The position numbers were made by a program, and so were the translations under genes. A stretch of DNA of 41,248 nt, from contig NZ_SJPM01000026.1 in the NCBI RefSeq assembly GCF_007859915.1, positions 1 through 41,248 on the forward strand, written 5' to 3'. This DNA comes from Neorhodopirellula pilleata. GTDB lineage: Bacteria > Planctomycetota > Planctomycetia > Pirellulales > Pirellulaceae. How positions within the stretch are numbered: position 1 is the stretch's first letter; each line of letters starts with the position of its first letter. This document shows positions 16,665 through 25,568 of this stretch, one piece after another. The notes below the pieces were generated by a model. That model did not search any database and was not told the origin of the DNA. It worked only from the letters and a program-made list of their open reading frames with translations.

Positions 16665-17771
16665 ATGACCCATCCCCCCGACTCGCCGCAGGCCAACGAG
16701 AACCTACCCAATGAAGCGATCGGGGAAGATGAACTGTTTCGCCCCCAACCGGCCGATGAGCCGATTTCGCGGATCGATTCCCAGGACCTTTATCAGGTCA
16801 TGCGCCACACGATCGATCGGCTGGAAAAGAACGACACCGCTCGCGGTGATTTGAAGATTCTGTCGCGGACGTTGAGAGAACTGCGGTACGCGTTTGAAGT
16901 CTTTCGTCCCTACCGAAAGCGGCGAAAGGTGACGATCTTTGGTTCCGCCCGAACCGCGCCGGACCAACCGGACTATCAAAGTGCGGTGGACCTGGGCAGA
17001 CGCATGGCCGCGCACGGATGGATGGTCATCACCGGTGCCGGCGGCGGCATCATGGAGGCCGGACACAAGGGCGCCGGACGCGATGCGTCGATGGGGCTAA
17101 ACATCATGTTACCGTTCGAACAGGGGGCCAACGAATACATCGATAATGATCCCAAACTGGTCACACTGAAGTACTTCTTCACTCGCAAATTGATGTTTGT
17201 CAAAGAATGCAGTGGCGTCGTATGTTTGCCCGGTGGATTCGGCACGCTCGATGAAGCCCTTGAAACGCTCACGCTGTTGCAGACGGGCAAGCAAACGATG
17301 ATCCCGTTGGTGTTCCTGGACCATCCCGAGGGAAGCTACTGGAGCGACCTGGGAGAATTCTTCAAAAACCAGTTGCTCAAGAACGGGATGATCAGTCCCG
17401 AGGATGCCGCGTTATACAAGATCACCAACTCGGTCGACGAAGCGGTTGATGAACTGTTGCAGTTCTACGATGTGTATCACTCACTGCGATACGTGCGAGA
17501 CAAGCTGGTGCTGCGTATGCGTAAACCACTTTCGCAGGAAGTGCTCGATAAGATTCAAGATGATTTCGTTGACATCGTATCAAAGGGTAAGTTCGAGCAA
17601 ACCAGCGCGTTACCCGAAGAGGCCAGCGAAACCGAGTTGGCTCACATGCCGCGTTTGGTGTTTTACTTTAACCGCCGGGCACTGGGCAGACTGAGAATGC
17701 TGATCAATCAGATCAACGGGCATCCGTTGACTACCATTCCATCCACGACTCCGATTCTGTCCGAAAAATGA
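16665..17771 (+). CDS. LOG-family protein (TIGR00730-like nucleotide-processing fold)
   Basis: 368 residues. The Rossmann-like LOG/lysine-decarboxylase-family core spans about 85-290, with FGSARTAPDQPDY, the glycine-rich ITGAGGGIMEAGHKGA and the signature PGGFGTLDEALETLTLLQ. Members hydrolyse nucleoside 5'-monophosphates to base and ribose phosphate (cytokinin-activating type) or act on related nucleotides; the old 'lysine decarboxylase' label is misleading. An N-terminal segment of about 80 residues and a C-terminal 100 residues flank the core, so it belongs to the longer bacterial group. ATG 16665 has AAGGAG 6 bp upstream and is preferred over the in-frame GTG 16644. Its stop overlaps the next start (ATGA). 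Confidence 0.88.
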   Translation: MTHPPDSPQANENLPNEAIGEDELFRPQPADEPISRIDSQDLYQVMRHTIDRLEKNDTARGDLKILSRTLRELRYAFEVFRPYRKRRKVTIFGSARTAPDQPDYQSAVDLGRRMAAHGWMVITGAGGGIMEAGHKGAGRDASMGLNIMLPFEQGANEYIDNDPKLVTLKYFFTRKLMFVKECSGVVCLPGGFGTLDEALETLTLLQTGKQTMIPLVFLDHPEGSYWSDLGEFFKNQLLKNGMISPEDAALYKITNSVDEAVDELLQFYDVYHSLRYVRDKLVLRMRKPLSQEVLDKIQDDFVDIVSKGKFEQTSALPEEASETELAHMPRLVFYFNRRALGRLRMLINQINGHPLTTIPSTTPILSEK

Positions 17772-18886
17772 ATGTGCCCGCTCACCCCAATGGGATACTG
17801 TTGCGATTGCCGCCGCTGGCAATTTTGGATCTCGACGGCAATGACGCGACTGCGATCCTGCATAATCTAACGACGAATCAAGTCAAAACTCTCGACCTTG
17901 AATCGGAAGATAATCCCGGCGTTGGTATCGAAACGTTTATCACAAATGTGAAAGGCAAATGTTTAGGGCACGTGCTGGCGTTTCGAACGTCGACCGGATT
18001 TCGATTGATAGGGGCTGGACCGTCCGGTGATAGCCCCAGCAATGACGACCCCGTCAGGGCAAGTCAATCCGAAACGATCGCCGGCCACGCGGATCGCTAC
18101 ACGATTCGCGAAGACGCGGTTCCGACGATCATGGATGGTCGATATCAAGGTTGGTTGATGGCTGGGGTTTCGCAACCGTCTACTGCACCGGAGCTATCTC
18201 GCCGCTCGGTCGTCGTCGAAGGCGTAGAAGTGAGCAGCTATGTCGTTCCCTGGGCGAAATCCGCCGACGGACAACTCGCGCGCTTACTGTTGATACCGAT
18301 CGAAGCAAAGGTGCACATGGACGCGATCTTGGACGCCTTTGCACAGGCGGGCGTGATTGCCGATGCGGACAACGTACGATTGATCAATGGCGAATCAGCC
18401 GTCGCGATCTTTCACGCGTTGCGGGTCGCCGCTGGTTTCCCCTGGTACGGAATCGACCTGGACGATTCGCATCTGCCTCAGGAAGTCGGACGGGAGCGAC
18501 AAACGATTTCATTCACGAAAGGGTGTTATTTGGGCCAAGAAACGGTTGCCCGATTGGACGCACTCGGTCAGGTGCAAAAAATGCTTATGGCCTGGTCGAT
18601 CGATCTTCCCCCCGACGCTCCTCTTCCACAGCCGGATGCGAAACTATTCGCCGGGGGCGAGAAACCGGTAGGCCGTCTGACCAGCATCGCTCGATTCGAT
18701 GATTCCTTGCGAAACTTGCTGCCGCCGTCGCTGGTACCTGAGGGCATCGCGGGCGGCGCTGCGGCCCTGGCCCTCGGTTACGCCCGGCGGAGCCATTTTG
18801 CCCCGGGTTCGATGGCCACCGGGATCGTGGGTGATGTTGAATTTAATGCGACGATCGTACCGCTAGCCACTGACCAAGGAGTTTAA
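17768..18886 (+). CDS. ygfZ: YgfZ/GcvT-like folate-binding protein
   Basis: 372 residues. It contains the YgfZ hallmark KGCYLGQETVAR (K-G-C-Y-x-G-Q-E), and the whole chain has the three-part GcvT-like fold, with NLTTNQVKTL near the N-terminus and a C-terminal barrel ending in LALGYARRSHF. YgfZ proteins assist maintenance of certain Fe-S enzymes such as the radical-SAM methylthiotransferase MiaB and bind tetrahydrofolate. ATG 17768 overlaps the LOG stop by 4 bp, and the sigma-factor gene begins 4 bp after its stop, so all three are probably one transcript. The GcvT proper is excluded by the KGCYxGQE motif. Confidence 0.85.
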   Translation: MNVPAHPNGILLRLPPLAILDLDGNDATAILHNLTTNQVKTLDLESEDNPGVGIETFITNVKGKCLGHVLAFRTSTGFRLIGAGPSGDSPSNDDPVRASQSETIAGHADRYTIREDAVPTIMDGRYQGWLMAGVSQPSTAPELSRRSVVVEGVEVSSYVVPWAKSADGQLARLLLIPIEAKVHMDAILDAFAQAGVIADADNVRLINGESAVAIFHALRVAAGFPWYGIDLDDSHLPQEVGRERQTISFTKGCYLGQETVARLDALGQVQKMLMAWSIDLPPDAPLPQPDAKLFAGGEKPVGRLTSIARFDDSLRNLLPPSLVPEGIAGGAAALALGYARRSHFAPGSMATGIVGDVEFNATIVPLATDQGV

Positions 18887-18890
18887 CGCG

Positions 18891-19550
18891 ATGGACTTGT
18901 CGCTAGAACAGTTCGCCGAAATGCTCGAAAAGGTTCGTGACGGAGACGACGAAGCGACGGCCATTTTGTGGGAGCGGTACTTTCAGCCGCTCGTGCGGCT
19001 CGCCGGGACTCGGCTGCCCAAGAACCTCAAGCGAACTGCGGACGAAGAAGACATCGCATTGTCAGCCTTTCATAGTTTCATTGCCGGTATCCAACGCAAT
19101 CAATTTCCCGACTTGGAAGGCCCGGATAATTTGTGGGGTTTGCTGATCACGTTGACCAGTCGAAAGGTGAACGCTCACTTGAGAAAACAAACCCGCCAAA
19201 AACGGGGTGGGGGGAATGTTCGTGGTGAATCTGTATTCCTAGACAGCACCGGCTCGGCAAACCAAGCAGGTTTGGAACAACTCGGCGGCTCTCATCGGGC
19301 AGGCGGGCGGGAAGTGATCCGTCCCGACCTGCAGGCGGAGCTCGCCGAAGCATGCGAGAGTCTGCTAGACGAACTTCCCGACGCACAATTACGCGAGATT
19401 GCAGTGATGAGAATGGACGGATACCTAGTCGACGAAATTGCGGATCGGTTGCAACTAAGTAAACGCGCCGTCGAGCGACGATTGCAATTGATTCGCAAAA
19501 CGTGGTCCGAACGCCGCGATGCCGAGGAAGGCGACGATGAAACTGAGTGA
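18891..19550 (+). CDS. ECF-type RNA polymerase sigma factor (planctomycete type)
   Basis: 219 residues. The sigma2 region includes DEATAILWERYFQPLVRLA and DEEDIALSAFHSFIAG, where DEED/ALSAF is the core-binding and -10 recognition helix. The sigma4 region near the C-terminus has LLDELPDAQLREIAVMRMDGYLVDEIADRLQLSKRAVERRLQLIRKTW, a clear helix-turn-helix for -35 recognition. Between them is a glycine-rich linker (KRGGGNVRGE). It precedes and overlaps a Ser/Thr kinase gene, the arrangement known for ECF groups whose activity is controlled by a partner kinase rather than an anti-sigma factor. ATG 18891 has GGAG upstream. No dedicated anti-sigma gene is adjacent. Confidence 0.88.
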   Translation: MDLSLEQFAEMLEKVRDGDDEATAILWERYFQPLVRLAGTRLPKNLKRTADEEDIALSAFHSFIAGIQRNQFPDLEGPDNLWGLLITLTSRKVNAHLRKQTRQKRGGGNVRGESVFLDSTGSANQAGLEQLGGSHRAGGREVIRPDLQAELAEACESLLDELPDAQLREIAVMRMDGYLVDEIADRLQLSKRAVERRLQLIRKTWSERRDAEEGDDETE

Positions 19551-22530
19551 TCTGCCAGCTCGGGAACTTGCCCGACTCGATGCGGTTTGCCTAGATTTCG
19601 AATCGAAGCTTCGCGATTCGTTGCAATCAAGTCGTGCCTCAACGGATCCGACCGGTTCAGCCGACCCGACGCCGCGTTTGGACGCCAAGGCAACCTCCAT
19701 CGATATCGATTCATTGGTCAATCGGTACGGCGGCGAGCACGCCGCTTTGTTGCGAACCGAATTGCAAGCGATCCGCGCGGAAGTCGAAAGCGAATTGGCA
19801 GGACGTCACGCCGTGACCGAAGTCATTGCCGCAAGCAGCGAAAACGCCCGCCCTTTGACAACGCCACGAAGTCCCGCGACGGCCGTTTCCGATTCCGAGT
19901 TAATCGCTGACGGCTTGCCAGCCTTGGGCACCAAGATGGGGCCCTACTTATTGACGAGCGTCCTGGGACGTGGCGGCATGGGAATCGTCTATCGCGCAAC
20001 GGATACTCGTTTGGATCGCTCCGTCGCGATCAAGATGCTGTCCATCGGCGGCCATCAATCGACGTCCCTGGTTGAGCGATTTCAACGCGAAGCGAAGGCC
20101 GTTGCCGGTTTGTCCCACCCGCACATCGTCGAACTATTCGACGTCGGCGTTTTTGAAGGATTACCTTATGCGGTGATGGAGCATCTTCGCGGCAAAACAC
20201 TGTTCGAGTACTTGCGAAACAATGCAGCGAGTCGCGGCGAAGGCAATCGCTCCGTCGATCCACAACAGGCTCGTCGATGGGGCTTGCAGTTGGCCCAAGC
20301 ACTCGCGACGGCGCATCAAAGCGGAGTCATTCACCGCGATTTGAAGCCCGAGAACGTGATGGTAATCGCGACATCGCTTTCCTCGGGTGCGGTCGCCCCG
20401 GCTGGCGGCAGCCTGAAACTCTTCGATTTCGGGCTGTCGAGAATCGGCCAAGCGAGAACGGAACCACAATTGACCGAGTTCGAAGGGTTGACCAACCCAG
20501 CACGGCCACGATCGATGAGCGAACTGATTGCCGCCGAGCGGGGTAGCGGTGACCAAAGAACATCGGCGAGTTCTTCTCAAGGCGACACCTCCCGATCGCC
20601 ATCGGTTGACTCGGCTACCCGCGTCGGTGCGATTTTAGGAACGCCCGGGTACATGGCACCCGAACAGGCGCGCGGTGGCTTGATTACGCCGGCAACCGAC
20701 GTGTTTGCATTGGGATGCGTTCTCTATGAGGTGATGTTTGGTCGACCCGCGTTCGAAGGATCAACGGCAACACAGCGCTTCACGGCGGTCCTGGAAGATG
20801 ATCCGATCCCGGACCCGATGCGTCGACGCGACGATCCCGAGTTGACCGAATTGATTTTGCGAATGCTCGCTAAGGATCCAACCCGGCGTCCGACGGCACC
20901 CGAAGTGGTCAAGTGCTTAACCGTCGACGACGTATCGACCTTCTCAGGTAGGAAGCCCCCCCGATCTGAACGCCGGACCAATGCAACGCGGGGCGAGTTC
21001 GTCATCAGTCGACGGAGATTGATCGAAATGGGCGTCGGAGCCATCGTCGGTGGTGGCTTAGGCGTAACGATTTGGCCGCGAGGCTCGGCGGGACAATTGG
21101 CCAGGATTCGCTCGATCGGCGTTCTGTCGTTTCAAGAAGCCGGTTCAGTCGCCTCGCGTTCGGGTAGTGTGTCCGATTCCTCCGTCACACCAACGCCCGC
21201 GGGCGGCCGCGACTTCGACACAGGCGAGTTACTATCCGGATTGCTAGTGAACGAACTCAGCCGAATCGACGGATTCACCGTGCCAAAGTTTGTACCGATG
21301 ACCGCCAGTTTACCCGCTGAATTTCAAGCGGCTGCCAAGCTGCTCGAAGTCGACGCGATCGTCACGGGCACTTACACGTTGGCCGCTCCGCCAAACGATT
21401 CGACGTCTCCCGAATCGAGATCAATCTTGAAAGTAACCCTGGAAATCGTATCCGGTAAGACTGGAAAGTTGATCGAAGCGCTTACCGTCGCGACGTCGGC
21501 AGGCGGAAACTTGATCGAGCAATCGGTGTTGGCGCATCGTTTAGCAGATTTGGTCGGTCAAGAGTTAACGAGCAATCCAGACACCGAGAATCTGAACCAA
21601 CCCGAGGCTTTCACGTGTTTGATCAAAGGGCGGGTTCGATCCGATCCTGATTCGGTTGAAGGGCTCAGCATGGCGCTGAAATGCTTCGAGCACGCCATTT
21701 CCGTCGACTTCAACTACGCCCAAGCCCATGCCGGTTTGGGATTGACCGCAATCACACTGGCTTCACGCGCATCCGGTGCAAGAGTTGGTGAATTGATTGC
21801 ACTTTCGCAGGACGCAACAGCGAGGGCGCTATCGCTCGATGCCGACAATCCCGATGCGATTTTGTCGCGAGCGATGCTGGACTACCAGGTTCTCGGCGAC
21901 TTCGGGGTCGCCGACGAGTCGCTTGACCGACTGACTCGTCGATTCCCCAGCCATTGGCAGATCCAGCATCAGGGAGGCTGGATGAAGATGATTCAATTTG
22001 CCGAAGCAGAGGGTATTCAATTATTGCGGAGGGCGAGCGGACTGCATCCGGCGTCACGATTCCTGAAGGTAGACGTGGCTCGTGCGGACTGGTTTCGCGG
22101 ATATCCGAGCCGCGCCCTCCAGGCGGCGATGGAAATGCTAAGAAGTGAGACATCACAAAGTGGCCAGACATTCGCAAGAGGTCTGTTGATCGATCTCTAT
22201 GAACAGAGCGAAGACTTCGCAGCCGCAGCCAAGATCGACCCTGATTTGCCTTGGCGTTCAAATGACGAGCCGTCCGGATACTATGCCGCGCGTGAGACCC
22301 GCTTGCATGATCTTCCTTACGGACCGTTTGGTGCCGCACTCAACGCTGCCATCCTACAGATTCGCCGAAAGGATCTCACCGTCCGCGAGCCTGCTGATCA
22401 GCTCTTGTCGCGTTTAGCGGCCGCTCAATTGCCAATGCTGCCAATTGTTTTGTGCAAACACCCCGCATTGTCGTCGATGACGTTGCTCGAACAGGCTATC
22501 GAAAGATTCCCAATGCTACGGATTGGTTGA
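19537..22530 (+). CDS. Ser/Thr protein kinase with transmembrane helix and TPR-like tail
   Basis: 997 residues. The N-terminal 130 residues are unassigned. The Hanks-type kinase has LGRGGMGIVYRATD, the Lys in VAIKML, HRDLKPENVM, DFG at 297-299 and APE at 374-376, so it should be catalytically competent. The 77-residue interval between DFG and APE is much longer than usual and rich in Ser/Arg/Thr. One hydrophobic helix lies near 496-512, then a globular domain, then alpha-helical repeats with TPR character (about 680-960; e.g. HAGLGLTAITLASRA). ATG 19537 is chosen because GAGGAAGG stands directly upstream; it overlaps the sigma-factor gene by 14 bp, arguing that the kinase controls that sigma factor. 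Confidence 0.9.
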   Translation: MKLSDLPARELARLDAVCLDFESKLRDSLQSSRASTDPTGSADPTPRLDAKATSIDIDSLVNRYGGEHAALLRTELQAIRAEVESELAGRHAVTEVIAASSENARPLTTPRSPATAVSDSELIADGLPALGTKMGPYLLTSVLGRGGMGIVYRATDTRLDRSVAIKMLSIGGHQSTSLVERFQREAKAVAGLSHPHIVELFDVGVFEGLPYAVMEHLRGKTLFEYLRNNAASRGEGNRSVDPQQARRWGLQLAQALATAHQSGVIHRDLKPENVMVIATSLSSGAVAPAGGSLKLFDFGLSRIGQARTEPQLTEFEGLTNPARPRSMSELIAAERGSGDQRTSASSSQGDTSRSPSVDSATRVGAILGTPGYMAPEQARGGLITPATDVFALGCVLYEVMFGRPAFEGSTATQRFTAVLEDDPIPDPMRRRDDPELTELILRMLAKDPTRRPTAPEVVKCLTVDDVSTFSGRKPPRSERRTNATRGEFVISRRRLIEMGVGAIVGGGLGVTIWPRGSAGQLARIRSIGVLSFQEAGSVASRSGSVSDSSVTPTPAGGRDFDTGELLSGLLVNELSRIDGFTVPKFVPMTASLPAEFQAAAKLLEVDAIVTGTYTLAAPPNDSTSPESRSILKVTLEIVSGKTGKLIEALTVATSAGGNLIEQSVLAHRLADLVGQELTSNPDTENLNQPEAFTCLIKGRVRSDPDSVEGLSMALKCFEHAISVDFNYAQAHAGLGLTAITLASRASGARVGELIALSQDATARALSLDADNPDAILSRAMLDYQVLGDFGVADESLDRLTRRFPSHWQIQHQGGWMKMIQFAEAEGIQLLRRASGLHPASRFLKVDVARADWFRGYPSRALQAAMEMLRSETSQSGQTFARGLLIDLYEQSEDFAAAAKIDPDLPWRSNDEPSGYYAARETRLHDLPYGPFGAALNAAILQIRRKDLTVREPADQLLSRLAAAQLPMLPIVLCKHPALSSMTLLEQAIERFPMLRIG

Positions 22531-22587
22531 GCGAACGACGATACAAACCGGATCATCCCCCGGCTTTTTGACATCCCAAGATAAGCA

Positions 22588-25350
22588 TCAAATGCTGGGC
22601 TGCTTGCGAAACAATGCAAGCGAAAACGGACGGCCAACCAACTGGCTATCAAATTGGGGTATTTCCGAATCGAGATGATGATCGACTGATTGAATCGTCG
22701 ATCGATACTGCTGGCCGAATCGGTGGGACCAACGATCACTGGTTGATGCATCGTGAATGCGATCGACGACCGACGTTGCCCACAATTGCAGTGGGAGTTC
22801 CTGTTTGTTATTGATTTCGATGTGCAGCCGAGGCTGCTCATCGAGAAGCCGTCGGATCTCCGTGGGCGACAGCCCGCAGTCATTGAATACGCAGTACCTC
22901 AACGTGTTCGAACGAGCGATTGCGTCGAGTTTGGCTCCGCTGATTCTCGTTTCTGAAAGATTCAATATCTCGATCGAGCGACTCGGGAGGAATTGGGCAA
23001 ACGCTTCATCACTCCATTCAGTCTGAACCAAGGAAAGGTCTGATATTTGGATAAGACTAGCAATCGCGGCCTGAGCATTCTCGTCGAGTCTCAAATGATT
23101 CAGACTGACCGAGCGAAGGCTTTCCTGAGTGGACAACCAACGGATCGTATCCGCTCCGATCGCGGTATCATCGAAACAAACTCGACGCAGACGTGTAAGT
23201 TCGTTCCACGTGGAAACCACCTCATCATCGATCAGGCAGCCGGGCACTTCCAATGAAGTGAGCTGCTTCATTGCACCGATCCGCTTGAGTTTGTCTCGCG
23301 AAATCTGAGGATAGGCGAGCGACAACTGATCCAGTTCACGACACTTCGCAAGCTGATCGATCAGGGAGTCGCGAAGGTTCGTCCCGCCTGCCGCAAACCG
23401 CAGGAGACCGTCAACACCTTCAAGTGAATAATCGTTCGGCCAAGGGCACTCTATGATCAGTTCTCGCAACAGCGGAACCGAGTTTAAATGCAATCGTTCG
23501 ACTTGGTTTTGAATCACAACACCACCGCAATACCTTGGCAGGTCAGTCAATTCGAGCGTCCGCAAATGACGTAATGGGCGGGTCTCTAGACTTTCGATTC
23601 GTTTATCTCGAACGATTTGCAACTCTTCGACCTGAGAAAGGTTCGCCCGAATCGTTTTGAGTTGTGGAAGTTTCACCAGATTGGTGAGCCGCTGTTGTGA
23701 AATGGGTAATTCGCCAAGGTCAAGTAGCTGCAATGATTCCTTTGTCTCCAATTCGGCCAAATCTGATTCGCTTAATTGAGTGTTGACACAATGCAGTTCG
23801 TGCAGATAGGGAATCCGGCAAAGGTTCTTGATGTCGTCTCGATCTAATCGAACGTCCTTGATTCTGACTTCGTTGATCGAATCGAGTTGGCTGATAGCGT
23901 TGACAAAAATTTTCCCACAGCGATCCGCATTGGCGCCTTCCTTCAAAACTCCCTCTCGCGATTCTTGCTCTCGCTGGTTCACCTGATTGCTACCTAATGA
24001 GATCGATCGCAATTGTGGCATTCCTGATAACCGAATGGACTCCAAATCACCCGCCTGGCATTCAAGTAAAGACAGGCTCGCAAGGTTACTTAGTTCCAAT
24101 TTTTGCCACCGGGTCATACTCGGTAGAGATTGGTTCGCTTGGCCGCCCAAGACAAATTCAACGGGTTCGTAAATGCTTCGGAACAATGGAAGATTGGTGG
24201 CAATCAAGGCATGTTTCTGCCATCGGTCGAGATGTAAACTGGTAAGACTGGGACAATCGGCAAGCTCGAGCGTCAATGTTTCGTCGTTGAGTTGCTGTTC
24301 GAAATCCTGAACGCTCAACTCTGTCAATTTGGTCCATCCAACCACCTTGAGGCGATCTGAATTGTTTGATGCCGGACGTGACAACCTCAAGTGCCGGATC
24401 GAGTTTGCCCACCCCGGTTGAACAAACTCACTTAGCCGAATCCCAGTTCGCGACAAGTCCGCGCCTTCAAGACACGTTAGGCTGTTCAATGAATTCAAAT
24501 CGTCGTTATCCAAAGGGCAACCATGCAGCGATAACCATCGAAGCTGGTTCATGCTCGAGATTCGATCAATCGCAAGTGAATCAAACCGACAGTATGAAAT
24601 CGCTAGATTGGATATCGTTTTCGATCGACTCAGAAAGAGCAAGTTGTTTGCGTTCAGGTCTGCTCGATGGATACGAACCGAACGAAGCGTGTCCACGAAC
24701 GCTAGTTCTTCAAGAATTGCGTTGTCAGGCCCCACCAACCCCACATCGGTAATCCGCATAAATTTTTCCGATAATGCTTTCGGAATTCGACCTGCCATCC
24801 AACTGGGAACTTCAGCGGCCAGAGTACACTGCCCGAAAACAACCAGACGTTTGGCAAAATCGCAATGACGTTTCGATGCTGCTGCCGAAACCAAGAAGAT
24901 GATGGCGGGCACGGCAAAGCAACACGATGCAGTGGCGAAGTCGTAGAGGCGTCGGATCTGATTGGGATTGGCGGAACGATGGATATGACAATGCCGTGTG
25001 CGGGTGAACCACGCCACAAATCCCATCGCTACCAAACCAAATAAACCATTGACGACTAACCGAAACCACGAGAAATACAACGTTTGAGCCGGCGTCTGAG
25101 CTTCAGGTGCGTAAGTGCCGTCTGAAGAGAGAAACCGGATCCGATAGGTCATCGGCCAACCGGCCTTCTCGATCGGAGTCGACATGCTCGCTGCGTAAAA
25201 CTCGTGGGAAATCATCGACGACCCAAGTTCTCGAGAATGAATCCGAACAATTTGGGTCGGAACATTCAACATCAGAATCACGGCTCCGACAGCGGCCGCA
25301 AACACAGCACAACACACAATCAATCGGCGAGACTCGACTGACGTTTCCAT
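22588..25350 (-). CDS. Membrane protein with leucine-rich repeats
   Basis: 920 residues. Hydrophobic helices occur at about 9-28, 88-115 and 135-160. From about 200 to 890 the chain is built of leucine-rich repeats of the LxxLxLxx(N/C)xL type, for example LRWLSLHGCPLDNDDLNSLNSL, with spacing near 23-25 residues. Repeats of this kind form a curved protein-binding solenoid. No enzyme domain is present, and topology (inside or outside) is not clear. The gene converges on the kinase gene, with only 57 bp between their stops. LRR proteins of this general build are common in planctomycetes. The ligand is unknown. Confidence 0.85.
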   Translation of the reverse strand: METSVESRRLIVCCAVFAAAVGAVILMLNVPTQIVRIHSRELGSSMISHEFYAASMSTPIEKAGWPMTYRIRFLSSDGTYAPEAQTPAQTLYFSWFRLVVNGLFGLVAMGFVAWFTRTRHCHIHRSANPNQIRRLYDFATASCCFAVPAIIFLVSAAASKRHCDFAKRLVVFGQCTLAAEVPSWMAGRIPKALSEKFMRITDVGLVGPDNAILEELAFVDTLRSVRIHRADLNANNLLFLSRSKTISNLAISYCRFDSLAIDRISSMNQLRWLSLHGCPLDNDDLNSLNSLTCLEGADLSRTGIRLSEFVQPGWANSIRHLRLSRPASNNSDRLKVVGWTKLTELSVQDFEQQLNDETLTLELADCPSLTSLHLDRWQKHALIATNLPLFRSIYEPVEFVLGGQANQSLPSMTRWQKLELSNLASLSLLECQAGDLESIRLSGMPQLRSISLGSNQVNQREQESREGVLKEGANADRCGKIFVNAISQLDSINEVRIKDVRLDRDDIKNLCRIPYLHELHCVNTQLSESDLAELETKESLQLLDLGELPISQQRLTNLVKLPQLKTIRANLSQVEELQIVRDKRIESLETRPLRHLRTLELTDLPRYCGGVVIQNQVERLHLNSVPLLRELIIECPWPNDYSLEGVDGLLRFAAGGTNLRDSLIDQLAKCRELDQLSLAYPQISRDKLKRIGAMKQLTSLEVPGCLIDDEVVSTWNELTRLRRVCFDDTAIGADTIRWLSTQESLRSVSLNHLRLDENAQAAIASLIQISDLSLVQTEWSDEAFAQFLPSRSIEILNLSETRISGAKLDAIARSNTLRYCVFNDCGLSPTEIRRLLDEQPRLHIEINNKQELPLQLWATSVVDRIHDASTSDRWSHRFGQQYRSTIQSVDHHLDSEIPQFDSQLVGRPFSLALFRKQPSI

Positions 25351-25568
25351 GGCTTGATACTCGTTGATCTGTCAAAGAAAAGATGCAAGTGAGCTCAGCG
25401 GGCCCCCATACGGAGGACAAGTTTAACAGATCCAGGGGGACAGGAACCCATCGCGTTTGCGAATTTTTAACCAAGTCGCGGTACGCGGTGAGGACTCAAC
25501 CCGAGAAACCTACCTAGGGCAGATAGACATCCTCCACCAACTTTGGTGTACAGTGCGGCAAGTGGACA

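Noticed and set aside
22548..22569. CCGG...CCGG followed by a T-run between the giant kinase and LRR genes
   Set aside because: Only a 4-bp stem with an 8-base loop; too weak to call a terminator, although the position is suitable.
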